Shown: positions 1-8,430, counted from the stretch's first letter. The stretch is DNA of 23,375 bases from JAYUDN01 sp043739785 (GCA_043739785.1 JAYUDN010000038.1:1-23375); one strand, 5' to 3'. Notes: a model not told the origin generated them from the sequence alone. Program-made: numbers and translations.

Positions 1-97
1 CAATTTAGATATAATTGTCGTATAAAGTGAAAAGATATCTACAAAGAAATACTAAAATTACTCAGAAAAACTAACCCGTAACTGGGGAAGACCCTAA

Positions 98-127
98 AAA
101 AAACTCATCCAGTAAGAATGAGTTTGT
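98..127 (-). terminator. Rho-independent terminator of tRNA-Ser
   Basis: An 8-bp perfect stem (AAACTCAT at 101-108 with ATGAGTTT at 118-125) is followed on the minus strand by a run of T. It lies 12 bases beyond the CCA end of the tRNA-Ser gene, so it most likely ends that transcript. Confidence 0.7.
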
Positions 128-138
128 AAAGTATCACA

Positions 139-226
139 TGGCGGAGAGACAGGGATTCGAACCCTGGGTACCTTGCGGCACGACAGTTTTCAAGACTGTT
201 GCATTCAACCACTCTGCCATCTCTCC
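139..226 (-). tRNA. tRNA-Ser (anticodon UGA)
   Basis: The minus strand folds as a class II tRNA with a long variable arm, as serine tRNAs have. The acceptor stem pairs GGAGAG with CTCTCC, the discriminator is G, and CCA is encoded. The anticodon arm is ACAGT-CTTGAAA-ACTGT, giving anticodon UGA, which reads UCN serine codons. This is not the UGA-codon-reading tRNA, which carries UCA and lies at 5671-5749. It has its own promoter (242-269) and terminator (98-127), so it is a single-gene transcript. Confidence 0.95.
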
Positions 227-241
227 GAAGAGTGTGGCGTG

Positions 242-269
242 AGTATATAGGGAGAGTATCTTTTGTCAA
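242..269 (-). promoter_or_regulatory. Sigma70-type promoter of tRNA-Ser
   Basis: On the minus strand TTGACA (264-269) is followed after 16 bp by TATACT (242-247), 15 bases before the mature tRNA 5' end. The -35 box matches the consensus fully and the -10 differs at one base. The tRNA-Gly and recombinase promoters in this window have the same spacing and -10 box. Confidence 0.8.
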
Positions 270-288
270 AATTATTTTCCTATTCTTT

Positions 289-789
289 CTATCGAGCTAT
301 TACGAAATAAGAGTTTGCTCACGGAGCGACATCTCATTTTTTACTTGAGACATAGTAGATGTACTTCGCTCCTGTGAAAAAGTTCGATGGGAATGCTCCT
401 ACCCACCCAGGTTCTGACTCGAGCCTTGCCTGAAGAGCATAGGCAAAAGTACTAGCTGCAGTAAAACCTGTTGCATAGGCATACTGTCCCGGTATCGTAC
501 ATATAGATGTTCTTCTCGTGATTGTAGGATCAGCAGGAACGGCACTCATATACTCACTGAGCTCTCATGTATTGACACAACCTCATCCAACCGTATCAGG
601 GTATATACCGCGGTCAGTAAAATAATTCGATAAAGATACTGAAATCTGTCCAATATTGGTTATTCTCGCGGTATCACGACTTCGACTAAAGTATCCAGAA
701 ATCAATGGAAATAGGGCACCAGCAAGAATACCGATGATCGCTATAACGATCATAAGCTCTAGGAGAGTGAAACCATGATTTGACTTCAT
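289..789 (-). CDS. Type IV pilin-like protein (pilin paralog 1)
   Basis: A 166-aa prepilin, probably a pilus or pseudopilus subunit that is cut by a prepilin peptidase and assembled at the inner membrane. The start chosen is the ATG at 789, giving a short leader MKSNHG followed by FTLLELMIVIAIIGILAG: the cleavage site, the Glu at mature position 5 and the hydrophobic helix. Several TGA codons (at 583-585, 565-567, 334-336, 319-321) must be read as Gly. The frame then ends at TAG (289-291) with the residues YFVIAR, nearly the same tail as the neighbouring paralog, which supports the recoded reading. Two cysteines in the C-terminal half line up with two in the paralog and may form a disulfide. 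A TATAAT box lies at 825-830. The exact pilus system cannot be told from this. Confidence 0.87.
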
Positions 790-824
790 TTGTTGTAGAG
801 AAGGCACCAAAGAGGATGCTATAA

Positions 825-830
825 ATTATA
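825..830 (-). promoter_or_regulatory. -10 box of pilin 1, next to a small palindrome
   Basis: TATAAT on the minus strand, 36 bases before the ATG at 789. No convincing -35 box is present at 16-17 bp. Instead a palindrome (TTTCCTA at 831-837 with TAGGAAA at 843-849) sits directly upstream, where an activator or repressor could bind. The regulatory role is inference. Confidence 0.45.
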
Positions 831-864
831 TTTCCTAGTATATAGGAAAATATCATAAATCCAA

Positions 865-894
865 AAAAAACTCTCATCAAAGTGAGAGTTTTTT
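865..894. terminator. Bidirectional terminator between the two pilin genes
   Basis: A perfect AACTCTCA / TGAGAGTT stem (869-876 with 883-890) is flanked by A-runs on the left and T-runs on the right, so it can terminate in both directions. For the minus-strand pilin genes it lies 16 bases past the stop of pilin 2, so the two paralogs are probably separate transcripts. Confidence 0.75.
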
Positions 895-909
895 ATTGTA
901 GAGTACAAA

Positions 910-1398
910 TTATCGAGCGATAATATATCCACTTGAACCTCCTCACTTTGTTGAGGAGACAAAGTAGTTGAAATCTCAGGCATTAAATGTAACTGGTATA
1001 GATCCAGATGCTGAGTTATTACTCGGTCCATTCTCTAGATTAGCAAGTACCGCAAACACTGCTCCTTGAGAAGAATTTACTCCAGAACCAACGTTGTATC
1101 CACCAGAAGTACAGAGACCATTCTGACGACCTCCAGTAGGATCTTTTGGTATAGATGACATGTAAGTAGTGAGCTCTTGAGGAGTACATCCAGTTCCAGA
1201 CTGTGGATAAAGATTGTTATCAGTATAATATGTACTTAGAGCCGTAGCAATCTGGCTAACATGAGATACACGAGCGGTATCACGAGATCGAGCCATGTAA
1301 CCGGTCATCATAGGGAAGAGGGCTGCCGCTAGAATACCGATGATCGCTATAACGATCATAAGTTCTACTAGGGTAAAACCACGAGCATTCATTTTCAT
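910..1398 (-). CDS. Type IV pilin-like protein (pilin paralog 2)
   Basis: A 162-aa prepilin with a short leader MKMNARG followed by FTLVELMIVIAIIGILAA, carrying the Glu at mature position 5 and the membrane helix. The soluble domain shares with paralog 1 the pattern C..ELxxYM...P.DPT..R...C, so the two genes arose by duplication. TGA codons at 976-978 and 943-945 must be read as Gly; the frame ends at TAA (910-912) with YIIAR. A -10 TATAAT lies at 1432-1437, and the ATG at 1398 is preceded by pyrimidines with no Shine-Dalgarno. A start at 1392 is also possible. It may be a major pilin or a pseudopilin of a type II-like secretion or DNA-uptake system. Confidence 0.9.
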
Positions 1399-1661
1399 AG
1401 AGAAAAAAGATTAAGAAGTAAATGCTTGGCAATTATACACGTTTTCCTTTCTAACAAAGCAAAAATATAGAGACTTATTTATTCTCTTGTGTATAATACA
1501 GGATTAGTGAAGGAATAGGAAGTTCTAAAAAGTGTAAACATAATATTTTATATAAAAGTCCAGAACTTTATGAACCATCCTTCTCTATATATCGCTTGCA
1601 GAAGCGATAAAATCGTGAAGTCTCCACTTTTTTTAAGAGGAAAACCTACTATATAGTGTGT
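1399..1661. other. Intergenic region between pilin 2 and elp3
   Basis: About 260 bases without a supported gene. It holds the pilin 2 promoter (TATAAT 1432-1437, weak CTTTGT -35 at 1454-1459) and a hairpin ATCGCTT-GCAG-AAGCGAT (1591-1608). The hairpin has no T-run on either side, so it is not a standard terminator of elp3. Confidence 0.5.
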
Positions 1662-3479
1662 TTAGTGCTTCATTTCCTTCACAAGATACTCATCATCGAG
1701 GGCATATCAGTGTTTTTCATAGTAACTTCGTACGCCTACTCACGCGATTACCGCTATTTTTGTAATTATGCCATGAGGTTTTTCCATTTCATCACTCAAA
1801 GTATTTCATTTCTTATCGACAAGGTTCATGTTCAAATACGAAGTTTGTACGATCTTTTCTGCTTCTTCCAGGAGTCTTTTTCCGAACCCCATATGCTGAC
1901 CTCATCCATTCGAAGGTGCCCCGATAGCTAGTTGGTCTCCGAAGACATGAAGTTCTCGGATGATAGCGGCATTTTCCAGTACTTCGATATAGTGCTTCTC
2001 TCCAGTAAAGTACTGTGATGGAATGCGGAGCCTCAGAAGAGCAAAGATCGTTCGATCCTCAGGATCTATATACTGGACGAAGTATTCGAATCATCCACTG
2101 GCTTCGTATGAGGAGATTTCAAGAATGGCATTGTGAGGATTATTTCCCTTCGCTCGCACCTCTCTCCCAGAGATATCGTGCCGTTTGTGTCCTTTCGAAA
2201 ACATCCGTGCCTCCGTAAGTTGTCGGAGGTTGGCAAGCTTTGAACCCGCGAGGATTTCGCTCGCGGGAATATCACGATACATCCGATTGAGCCGTACATA
2301 TTCGGGGAGGGTGGACTGGAGCTCTGCCATCAGATCGATCAATACCGGATCCGTGTAGGGGATAAATCCTCCATTTCTCCAAACGGTTTCGAGTTCAGAG
2401 TGAGGAGTTACGACCATCGGGTAGATCTTGATCTCATCAGGACGAAAATCGGCATTGTCCCAAATAGTTTGCATACTTTCTATATCTCACTCTGGAGTTG
2501 ATCCGAGAAGACCTGGCATCATATGGGCGACGACCTTCATCCCCGCATCTTTGAGGAGTCGAGTCGCTTTGATAGATTCTTTATTTCCATGCCCTCGTTT
2601 ATTGAGCTCATTGATAGCATCGTCCGTTGTCTGGTACCCGATCTCGACTCGAGTGACCCCATAGCGCCTGAGGCGTATGATTTCTTCTTCGGTAATCCAG
2701 TCAGGACGAGTCTCGATAGCGATGCCGATGACTCGACTACCAGCAGTTTCGTTTCTTTTTTTAGCCTCTTCGAGGCTCCGAGAAGGGTTCGGTATGTAAC
2801 CGACGTCCATCTTGAAAGCGTGGAAGGATGAGTTTTCAGTTTTGAGTTTTCAGTTTTGAGTTTTCAGTTGTTGATACGTTGATTTTGATGAATCTCATGT
2901 TATTTCTTCCTTGCCATTGAGGAGGTAGGGGCGGAGTTCGGCATACATGGTATGGGCATCGTAGACATCACGGATAAATTGCTCTTGGTATTCAAGGGGA
3001 TAGACACTCCAAGTGCCCCCGATAATGCGGACATCGCACTTAGATATAGCGTTCCCGGTCATCTCGAGGCTTCTCAGACGATTCTGGATCTGACGCACGG
3101 CATCGAAATCATTCATTTCGGCACGCTGTACGGCGGGTTCATTGGTAATATAGCTTTTCGGCAATCCTTCATAGGTTGGGCAGAAGACACACTTGCCTGG
3201 GCACCCCCAGAATTTTGTTAGGAGGGAGATGACAGAAACCCCGGAGAGGGAACGCACCGCCCGTTTACGGATGATCTTCCAAACTCGTCCATTTTCCTTG
3301 TAGATTCAGAGCTTCATACCCCGTCGGTACTCCTCGATGAGGTCGATGGAAGTGATACTTCCAGGATCTCCGAGTTCGGAAAGGATAGCATTCTTGACCT
3401 TATGAAAGTCCTCCTTGGTTTTTATAGATTCATCTTCCAGAAGTTGTATGATGAGGCGTTCGATAATCCGTTGTTTCAT
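1662..3479 (-). CDS. elp3: Elp3-family tRNA U34 carboxymethyl-modification enzyme (radical SAM + acetyltransferase)
   Basis: A 605-aa protein expected to add carboxymethyl-type groups to wobble uridine 34 of tRNAs, using SAM and acetyl-CoA. The radical SAM part carries C93, C97 and C100 (WGCPGKCVFCP), followed by typical Elp3 stretches such as MDVGYIPNPSRSLEEAKKR and IAIETRPDWITEEEI. The C-terminal GNAT domain has the acetyl-CoA loop GGGQHMGFGKRLLEEAE (about 525-541) and AGVGVRSYYEKHGYALEDEY near the end. About nine TGA codons are in frame; those at 1740-1742 and 1707-1709 encode the conserved glycines of GVR.YY and of HGY. TAA at 1662-1664 ends it. An unusual Lys/Gln-rich insert (about residues 200-216) comes from a 7-bp-type tandem repeat (2833-2867). 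The ATG at 3479 was chosen because the N-terminal MKQRIIERLIIQLLEDES is helical and in frame. Confidence 0.95.
2833..2867. repeat. Heptamer tandem repeat inside elp3
   Basis: Five consecutive 7-mers alternate between TTTTCAG and TTTTGAG (a 14-bp unit repeated 2.5 times). It is within the elp3 reading frame and encodes the Lys/Gln/Asn-rich insert QLKTQNGKLKTEN. One unit is not a multiple of three, so gain or loss of a single unit would shift the frame. Confidence 0.9.
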
Positions 3480-3663
3480 GGGGAACTGAGAAGGTAAGGA
3501 GTTGGTTGTATTTCCTGGGTATTATCATCAGAAAAGCAATCATATGAATATTCGAGAAAATTCGCAACAATATAATTTTCCCATTCTAGATATGACTTAC
3601 TATAGATTCATGGTAGGAATATTTTCACTGAAGCAGAGTGATCCTATAAAAGGTATCCTCCCT

Positions 3664-5403
3664 CTAAAATGGAGATGTACCGATCAATTCGAGGTTCGTA
3701 AAGAAAGCTTCGAGTTGTTTCATAGCGGCATCATTTCCTCCTTCATAGTACATCGTGTAAGTGAGTTCATAGTATTCTTTCTTCGTCCCCGTGGTGAGGA
3801 CATAGGGATAGGAGAAGACGAAGATACTCGTAGAACTCGTTCCGTCTACGAATCGAGCCGTTCCGAGGATCATATTTTTATTATTTTTCGAAGTTACAAT
3901 TCGGAAATTGGTATCGCGGTAGTCCTTTCCGGTGTATTTTTTTTCGTAGATAGTGCGAAATGCCTCCATCGAGTAGTCACTTGGCTTGAGCGAGGAGTCA
4001 CTCGGAGAACTATCGAAGATACTTGTCCCTCCGAGAAAATACGCATCGATGGTTCCCTTCTTTTTTTGTTTGAGATCTCCGAGTGTTTCTCAGCTATTTG
4101 ATACGCTTCCGAAGTATCCGATGGAGATAGCGGTATCTCCTCACTGCGCCGGGACTTCTTTTACCGAAATACCACTCGGAAGGGCTTCCGTACGAAAGAG
4201 CTGAGTGTTGAATCCACTACTTTGGATAAAGGACTTCTTGAGTTTGATACCAGAAGTGATAAAGGCAATAGCCTGGTCGATGAGGTTCTTGTTCTTATTC
4301 ACATCGATACCATAGAGGGTAGCGGCACAGGTATTGTGAGAGTCATAGATATTGACGAGGTCGCTGTTTTCCGAAGAGACAAGGGATTCGAGGGTGTTGA
4401 CGGTAAAACGATTATTTTCTCCCCGGTAGGACTTGATGGTTTTATACTTCTTGAGGTCCTCCTCGGATGATCGGTTATCGAGTTCTTCGAGACCGAGCTT
4501 TCCCCCGAATCGAAAGCATCCGAACGCTACATAGCTTTCACTGAGATTATTGAAACTCATGAGGTAGAGAAATGAGTTCACTCCCTCGAGTTTTCCAGCA
4601 AACTTGAGTCCGTATTTTTTGAGAGACGTCGTTTTGATATTGGCATCATTGATCGAATCCTGGCTTCGCTCTCCGAGCTCGGAGCTCTTGATAAATGCTT
4701 TAAAATCACGTGGAATGGAGAGCGTGATTTTGGTATAACCCTTGGTTTTTTTCGCTAGGAAATCTCGAATGGTCGTAATCGGAATCATATATCCGATGAC
4801 GGCATTATCTGACTCCACTCGAGAGGGAATACCGATGAGTTCACCATTTTTATTGAACGCTCCACCCCCAGAGTTTCCATGATCGACCGCGCCATCGATC
4901 TTATAGTAGGGATCTTCATACCCGGCAATATTTCCTTCCGTACGAGAGATATTTTCTCCACCAATGCCCGGATATCCATAGACGATGACACTGGAACCGA
5001 TATCTATGGTACTATCCTTGAAGAGTTTTACTCCCGTGAGATCACTTGGTTCTTGGTATTTGAGAATAGCAAGATCACTCTCTTCATCGTAGGCGACGAG
5101 CTCTCCGGTCGTAAAACAGACCGGTTTTTTGTGGAAATCGATCGTACGACAAACTTCATAGAATCCACTCGGAGTATTCTGATTTTTATCAAAAACGACA
5201 TGGGCATTGGTCAGGAGGAGGCCATTTCCAAGCGCTACCGCACTTCCGAGAGAAGAGAGACTGTACGTATTATTCGTCGTATTATGTTCGTAGGTCCGTA
5301 CCTTCAGTATAGAACGGTAGGTTTGGACCTCATCCAGCGCGAGCGCTGGGATAGAAGTACTCAGAAGGAGGAGAAGAGTGAAGGTGGAAAGGATTTTTTT
5401 CAT
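3664..5403 (-). CDS. Exported trypsin-like serine protease (S1C/HtrA-like catalytic domain)
   Basis: A 579-aa secreted protease. Residues 1-22 form a signal peptide (MKKI, then a Leu-rich core ending ALA). The catalytic triad is visible: His68 in TNAHVV, Asp110 in DEESDLAIL, and Ser178 in DHGNSGGGAF. The oxyanion-loop glycines are present. No PDZ domain is recognisable after the catalytic domain (about 30-215); the remaining 360 residues are of unknown fold and may bind substrate or cell wall. TGA codons at 4141-4143 and 4090-4092 join the protease to its C-terminal part; the stop is TAG (3664-3666). TGA use is low compared with other genes here. The gene is separated from elp3 by about 185 bases and is divergent from the tRNA-Gly promoter, so it is probably transcribed alone. 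Confidence 0.88.
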
Positions 5404-5580
5404 AGAGAATAGAGTTACTGGGATTGCATTTTTTCACGAAATGATCTTGGTTTCTTTACTTGATAACACACAAAACGTACTCAAATGTACCAAGTATTTT
5501 CGAATAATTACTCCAAAATACGTAGCTTGAGTATATCCAAAATGACCTGTTTTGCAATAATTTCAACCCCAATGATATTT

Positions 5581-5608
5581 TTGACTTTCCCCCTCATTTT
5601 TATATACT
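5581..5608 (+). promoter_or_regulatory. Sigma70-type promoter of tRNA-Gly(UCA)
   Basis: TTGACT (5581-5586), a 16-bp spacer, then TATACT (5603-5608). Transcription would start near 5615, leaving a leader of about 55 bases before the tRNA, with a small CTCG...CGAG hairpin at 5612-5628. The form matches the tRNA-Ser promoter. Confidence 0.75.
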
Positions 5609-5670
5609 ACCCTCGTTCGAAAGGCGAGATGTGACCATTTCTCTCTCTGCTTTTTCTGAGTTTCTATCAT

Positions 5671-5749
5671 GCGGGGGTAACATAAAAGAGTGAGTGTACT
5701 AAGGCTTCAACCCTTGGGTGTGACGGTTCGAACCCGTTTCCCCGCTCCA
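5671..5749 (+). tRNA. tRNA-Gly with anticodon UCA, decoding UGA as glycine
   Basis: A 79-base class I tRNA with encoded CCA. Acceptor GCGGGGG (5671-5677) pairs with TCCCCGC (5739-5745); D-arm ACAT/GTGT; anticodon stem TAAGG/CCTTG around loop CTTCAAC (5705-5711), giving anticodon UCA; variable loop GGTGT; T-arm GACGG-TTCGAAC-CCGTT; discriminator T at 5746. Bacterial glycyl-tRNA synthetase is known to use G1:C72, C2:G71, U73 and C35, and all are present here. The short variable loop and 7-bp acceptor rule out tRNA-Sec, and U73 argues against tRNA-Trp. It fits the UGA-reading glycine tRNA known in SR1/Gracilibacteria and explains the in-frame TGA codons in this window. Two unpaired bases lie between the D-stem and anticodon stem, slightly unusual. 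Confidence 0.9.
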
Positions 5750-5859
5750 TTCATAAAAAACAAAGGTATATTGGTAGTATAGTATGTTGGTATTTTGGAA
5801 AGTTTAATAAGCTCTTCCAGCTACTAATAAAACAATAACCAAATAAACCAATAAACTAT

Positions 5860-6198
5860 ATGGCTAACAGTCACGGACTCTCATCTCGACTCGTCAAAAA
5901 ACAAGCCGCAGCACGGAAGCTTTCAAAGTGAAAAAAAAAGAATAACCTCGTCTACACGGGGAATGAAAACAAACAGTCACGATTTAATCTCTCGTATAAG
6001 AAACGGATGCGCTATATGCAAAATAAGGAGGCCTTTCCAAAGAAGAAACTTCCGACCAAAGATATTGATAGCCTTATACAGATGGGCATCATCGATGAGC
6101 GTGGATTTTTCAAGAAGGGGAAGAAGAAAAACTATATCACAAAAAGTATGGCCGATCTCAAGGGATTCGATTTCTACGGGATGCCGAGGAATGGGTAA
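5860..6198 (+). CDS. Small lysine-rich basic protein, unknown function
   Basis: A 112-aa protein beginning MANSHGLSSRLVKKQAAARK and ending at TAA (6196-6198). It is very rich in Lys and Arg along its whole length (RKLSKGKKKNN, KKRMRYMQNKEAFPKKKLPT, FFKKGKKKN), which suggests RNA or ribosome binding, but I recognise no family. One TGA (5929-5931) is read as Gly. The ATG at 5860 gives the longest sensible frame; there is no Shine-Dalgarno. It lies 110 bases downstream of the UGA-decoding tRNA-Gly, on the same strand, and could share its transcript. Confidence 0.7.
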
Positions 6199-6271
6199 AT
6201 CTTTATGGGTAGAAAGATACAAGAGTTTAAGAGTAGAAATGTAGAAAGGGAACCAGGGAAAAATCAAAAGT

Positions 6272-6299
6272 CTTGCAAATCAGAAAAATTCTATAGAAT
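6272..6299 (+). promoter_or_regulatory. Possible promoter of tRNA-Arg
   Basis: CTTGCA (6272-6277), 16 bp, TAGAAT (6294-6299), about 48 bases before the tRNA. Both boxes are imperfect. Confidence 0.35.
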
Positions 6300-6347
6300 G
6301 CCCACGTTACTAGAGATCAAAGTCCAATTTTCGCAAATAACTATTTC

Positions 6348-6425
6348 GCAGCCATAGCTCAGTTGGATTAGAGCGCCTCCCTGCGAAGGAGGAGGTCGCA
6401 AGTTCGAGCCTTGCTGGTTGCACCA
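6348..6425 (+). tRNA. tRNA-Arg (anticodon GCG), probable integration site
   Basis: A 78-base tRNA with acceptor GCAGCCA/TGGTTGC, D-arm with AGCTCAGTTGGATTAGAGC, anticodon arm CCTCC-CTGCGAA-GGAGG (anticodon GCG), T-arm with GTTCGAGCC, discriminator A and encoded CCA. The 3' part is overlapped antisense by the end of a large serine recombinase gene (from 6368), the arrangement expected when an element has integrated at the 3' half of a tRNA gene. Confidence 0.93.
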
Positions 6426-8053
6426 TAGACACTAGAATCTTGCTCTTCAGTTCCACTTCGTGGCTCTGGAGAGCTTTTTTTAGGTTCGTACCCTTGTGTA
6501 TTTTTGGCTATCTTCGATTGGTCGAACCTTAGCTTGATATTCAGATTCAGTTGCGACGCAACGGTTGTAACCTCTACTGATTCAACGAGAAGGTCCACAA
6601 GTAGCCTCTTCTGTTCGAAGGTGAGATTCTCTAGATTCGTCTGAAAACCATCCTGAAATTTCTCCAGAGCTATTTTTGTGGCTTCCGCTTTGATAATGAG
6701 GTCCATTTTTTCATCTAATACTTCGTTGCGTTTTTGTATAGATTCTCCCTGTTGTTTCGTTGCTAATACGAGCTTATCTTTCTTTTCTTCAGTCATTTTC
6801 CCATCATAATAATCCATCTCGATTTCATTCTCTTTTCGCTCAAGTCTATCTATCTCTCTCTGGTTCATTTCCCTTTCCTTGAGAAATATATCGTATTCGT
6901 GGTTTTCCACTGATTGCTTCTGGAATACTGCGAATAACTCTCCAGGACGATTGATCATCTGATAGATAGTATCCCATACGAGTTTCTCAATAGGCTCTCA
7001 TGGAATTTCCATATTCTTATATGTTTTCCCTTCGAATATGAAGTGTTTTCGACGATAACTCACTCTCTTATCTTTCTGTCTGAGTACTCATACGAATTTT
7101 CTTCATGTCTCCATATCCACGATCTTACGAGAGAGAAGATACTCATTGTTACCTCAGCCTCGTTTTGCATCACTCTCAAGCGTAGAGAGTCGATTCTGAA
7201 CAAGTTCGTATGTTATATCTGATATGAGTCGAGGGGTTGGTATTTCAATCTGTTCTACATTACCATTATCATCCTTTGAGTTATATATCGCTCGTCCTGT
7301 ATATACGGGATTTTCGAGTATAAATCGAATAGTTGAACCATACCATTTTGTGTACTTATCCTTCTTGAGATTAGCGTCATTCTTTTGGACCTTTCCATCA
7401 TTGAGAATTTTCGAAATTTGTTCTAAGCTCGTCCCAGATAAGAACTCATCAAAAATTCTCTTTACCCACCCAGCCTCTTTTTCTACAATCTCAAGAGATC
7501 TATTTTTCTTTTTTTCTTGATCCTCTTTCTTATATCAATAAGGCGTTCCACTGAGTACATAGTTCCCAAGTCGAGCTGAAGCCATTTTTCCCTCTTTGGT
7601 TCGTGTCTTGATAGTTTCCCTCTCGAATTCAGCCAATGCACCGAATATTTGGAAGGTGAGTTTTCCGATTGGTCAGGTGAAGTCTATATTTTCCTTGAGT
7701 GAGAAGAAGCTCACTTTATTCTGTTGGAGAATCTCGAAAGTAGAGAGAAGGTGTGAGAGGTTACGAGAGAGTCTATCTATCTTCCATACTGCTATCATAT
7801 CGAATTTACCATCTTTGGCATCCAGCATCATTCTCTTGAATTCAGGACGATTGAGATCAGCTCCCGTGCATCCGAGATCATAATACTCATTCTTTTTATC
7901 GTGAGTCCATCCAGATACCTTTCCACGATAGGTTATCATATCTTGGAGTCCTTGTATCTGCATATCCGTACCATATCCGTCTTTTTTCTGTTCCTCTGTG
8001 GATACACGGATATAGAATGCTACACGAATATTCTGATTATTGTCTTGATACAT
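6368..8053 (-). CDS. Large serine recombinase (site-specific integrase)
   Basis: A 561-aa recombinase that would cut and join DNA through a covalent serine link to integrate or excise the element. The N-terminal resolvase domain has the catalytic Ser18 in FYIRVSTEEQ, then CTGADLNRPEFKRM and VWKIDRLSRN, and ends with ALAEFERETIKTRTKEG. A recombinase domain follows (KILNDG, FILENPVYTGRAIYNSKDD), then a Glu/Lys-rich coiled coil (about 365-450). TGA at 7673-7675 is read as Gly; several more occur. The last residues, GATSKARTCDLLLRREAL, are the antisense translation of tRNA-Arg, ending at TAA (6368-6370). Promoter at 8080-8107. No clear terminator was seen beyond the tRNA overlap. Confidence 0.9.
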
Positions 8054-8079
8054 AATTGCCGAAATTATTAGTCTGTATC

Positions 8080-8107
8080 AGTATATGTGATTCACGAATA
8101 ACTGCAA
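8080..8107 (-). promoter_or_regulatory. Sigma70-type promoter of the recombinase
   Basis: Minus strand TTGCAG (8102-8107), 16 bp, TATACT (8080-8085), 27 bases before the recombinase ATG. The -10 and the spacing match the two tRNA promoters, so the recombinase is probably transcribed separately from the cargo operon. Confidence 0.6.
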
Positions 8108-8140
8108 TTATTTATTATATTTGAATGGTTATTGAAGATA

Positions 8141-8164
8141 AGAAAAAGAAAACCCCGTGAGGGG
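8141..8164 (-). terminator. Terminator of the cargo operon
   Basis: On the minus strand CCCC-TCAC-GGGG (8153-8164) is followed by TTTTCTTTTTC. It begins 2 bases beyond the stop of the 60-aa gene, separating the R-M operon from the recombinase. Confidence 0.75.
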
Positions 8165-8165
8165 A

Positions 8166-8348
8166 TTATCTTCCAAATACTATTCTCAGAATCTGTCTAT
8201 CAAGCTCGTTATCTCGATCCTTGTCTGATTCAGAAAAAGTGAGAGCAATCTTGATAGCCTTTGTTCTCTTTCCCTGTGGAGGGATTGAGTATTCTGTGAG
8301 GTTCTTTGAATTCCTTCTTTCGTGAACTGCCATAATATGCGAGTTCAT
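8166..8348 (-). CDS. Small basic protein of the element, unknown
   Basis: A 60-aa protein, MNSHIMAVHERRNSKNL at the start and DNELDRQILRIVFGR at the end, stop TAA at 8166-8168. No family is recognised. The frame stays open upstream of the ATG to a TAG at 8403-8405 if TGA is Gly, so a somewhat longer form cannot be excluded. It is the last gene before the operon terminator, 82 bases after the GIY-YIG gene. Size and charge would suit a small DNA-binding or accessory protein, but this is a guess. Confidence 0.55.
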   Translation of the reverse strand: MNSHIMAVHERRNSKNLTEYSIPPQGKRTKAIKIALTFSESDKDRDNELDRQILRIVFGR

Positions 8349-8430
8349 CAGGATCGTCTCGGTATTTCACGCTCGCTGTCCTGATATTTGTAGAAGTCCT
8401 CTCTATATGGGAGAAGTAAGATGATTATAT

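Noticed and set aside
1591..1608. Terminator of elp3
   Set aside because: A good hairpin but with no T-run on the minus strand.
2833..2867. CRISPR-like array
   Set aside because: The repeats are contiguous 7-mers without spacers and lie within a coding frame.
3502..4101. Plus-strand ORF of 199 codons
   Set aside because: It is antisense to the C-terminal part of the protease, which is in a supported frame; composition is not protein-like.
5671..5749. tRNA-Sec or tRNA-Trp(UCA)
   Set aside because: tRNA-Sec has a longer acceptor and a long variable arm; this has 7 bp and 5 bases. U73 with G1:C72 and C2:G71 fits Gly, not Trp.
6007..6198. Treating fragments between TGA codons as separate genes
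   Set aside because: Adjacent pieces share the same frame, together complete known families, and end at TAA/TAG only; TGA = Gly explains all of them.
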